A stretch of 64,000 bases of DNA from Citrobacter gillenii (GTDB taxonomy: Bacteria > Pseudomonadota > Gammaproteobacteria > Enterobacterales > Enterobacteriaceae): contig NZ_SUQN01000001.1 of NCBI RefSeq assembly GCF_013337685.1, positions 620,001 to 684,000 on the forward strand, given 5' to 3'. Position 1 is the stretch's first letter; every line of letters begins with the position of its first letter. The position numbers and the translations under genes are program-made. The notes under the pieces were generated by a model. That model saw only the letters and a list, made by a program, of their open reading frames with translations. It made no database searches and was not told the DNA's origin. This document shows, piece after piece, positions 63,136 through 64,000 of this stretch.

Positions 63136-64000
63136 GAGCAAATGCCTTGTACCAGGAGAGGATAAGCCCAGTTGCGACAGCATTTCGTGGGCCTTCGGTA
63201 CCGCGAATATTGCCGCGACCCGCAACCAGGCGGTAGTGCGCCAGCGCATCCGTTACCAGCTGTGGAACTTCGAAGTCCAGAGAAGAGCCACCAACCAGAA
63301 CCACAAACGGGATGTCGCGAATATTTCCTGTGGGGCTAACCTGACGAAGCGCTCTCAGCGCATTGGTGACAAAAACGCGCTCCTTGGCGCTGCGGCGAAT
63401 GACGCGAACTTTCTCCAGAGCCAGGTCCCCAGGTAATGGCACCAGTTCATCGGGTTTCACCACACAGACCCGGGCGAATACCGTTGGCGGCAGGGGAGAA
63501 GGAAAGAACTGAACGCTGCCATCTTCGTGGCGAAGGTGGAACAGGCTTTCTACTTTCGCCAGCGGATATTTTTTGATCTCCTCGGCGAGGTAACGATCTT
63601 CCAGTCCCAGTTCACGGGCAATAATCATCGTGACCATATCGCCCGCACCCGCCAGGTGTGTGGCAATAATTTCGCCTTTTGGATTAATGATTGAGGCGTC
63701 GGTGGAACCTGCGCCGAGATCCAGAATGGCCAGCGGACGCGTTGTGCCCGGCGTAGTGAGGGCACCCAGGATGGCCGCTTCGGCTTCAGCGCCGCCTACC
63801 TGAACGTCGATGTTGAGCTTTTGCGTGATCTCCTGGGCTATCATCGCCATTTGCAGGCGATCTGATTTCACCATTGAGGCAATACCCACCGCCTGTTCCA
63901 GCGAGAACTCTCCGGCGAGTCCCCCCGTCACGCTGACGGGAACGGAGGTATCAACTGCCAATAAATCCTGGATGAAGATTTCATGGCTGGGCTTGTTGGT
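63125..64000 (-). CDS. pduG: PduG, diol dehydratase reactivase large subunit (3' part)
   Basis: The C-terminal 291 residues of the ATP-dependent reactivating factor of diol dehydratase are present; the rest (family length about 610) lies beyond the window. The frame stays open to the edge, where it reads TNKPSHEIFIQDLLAVDTSV. The fragment contains an actin/Hsp70-like nucleotide-binding segment ILDLGAGSTDASIINPKGE, LAGAGDMVTMIIARELG and VLVGGSSLDFEVPQLV. It overlaps pduH by 11 nt and should be preceded by pduC, D and E. Confidence 0.95.
   Translation of the reverse strand, partial: TNKPSHEIFIQDLLAVDTSVPVSVTGGLAGEFSLEQAVGIASMVKSDRLQMAMIAQEITQKLNIDVQVGGAEAEAAILGALTTPGTTRPLAILDLGAGSTDASIINPKGEIIATHLAGAGDMVTMIIARELGLEDRYLAEEIKKYPLAKVESLFHLRHEDGSVQFFPSPLPPTVFARVCVVKPDELVPLPGDLALEKVRVIRRSAKERVFVTNALRALRQVSPTGNIRDIPFVVLVGGSSLDFEVPQLVTDALAHYRLVAGRGNIRGTEGPRNAVATGLILSWYKAFAHGK

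Overview
The window looks like the chromosome of an enterobacterium close to Salmonella and Citrobacter; Citrobacter is my best guess and is an inference. It runs without a break through the wca (colanic acid) tail, galF, an O-antigen cluster, gnd, ugd, wzzB, the his operon, yeeZ, yeeY, plaP, sbcB, phsABC, dacD, sbmC, yeeA, yeeX and the distal pdu operon. phsABC between sbcB and dacD, followed by pdu beyond yeeX, is the Salmonella arrangement and is absent from E. coli K-12. The O-antigen genes differ from any classical Salmonella serogroup that I can name.

Region 1 (1-5856, + strand) holds the end of colanic acid synthesis: wcaJ (3' end), wzxC, wcaK, wcaL and wcaM. Region 2 (6022-26648, + strand) is galF, a JUMPStart/ops leader and an AT-rich O-antigen cluster of 16 genes. 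Two sugar pathways can be read from it. Homologues of WbpB/WlbA, TviB/WbpA, WbpD, WbpE and WbpI would convert UDP-GlcNAc to UDP-ManNAc3NAcA. Homologues of PglF/WbpM, PglE, PglD and PglC would make UDP-diNAc-bacillosamine (QuiNAc4NAc) and load it on undecaprenyl phosphate as the first sugar. The cluster also has four other glycosyltransferases, a Wzx flippase and a Wzy polymerase, so a repeat unit of about five sugars is likely. Its most unusual gene (18991-20820) fuses a class II glutamine amidotransferase to a WbpG/WbuX-type sugar amidotransferase, with no hisH/hisF pair nearby. It probably makes an acetamidino sugar with its own ammonia supply.

Region 3 (26756-31937) has gnd and ugd on the + strand, a UDP-glucuronate 4-epimerase on the - strand, and wzzB (chain length) on the + strand. 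Region 4 (31997-39421, - strand) is the complete hisLGDCBHAFIE operon. It has its attenuator, a leader peptide with six consecutive histidines, and a REP pair between hisG and hisD.

Region 5 (39527-52164) is mostly on the + strand: yeeZ, yeeY, plaP, sbcB (- strand), the thiosulfate reductase operon phsABC, dacD, sbmC with a clear LexA box, yeeA and yeeX. Region 6 (52206-64000, - strand) is the distal half of the propanediol utilisation operon, from pduG (cut by the window edge) through pduH, J, K, L, M, N, O, P, Q, S, T, U, V, W to pduX. It encodes microcompartment shell proteins and the enzymes that process propionaldehyde and recycle cobalamin. I saw no tRNA, rRNA, insertion sequence, prophage or CRISPR array.
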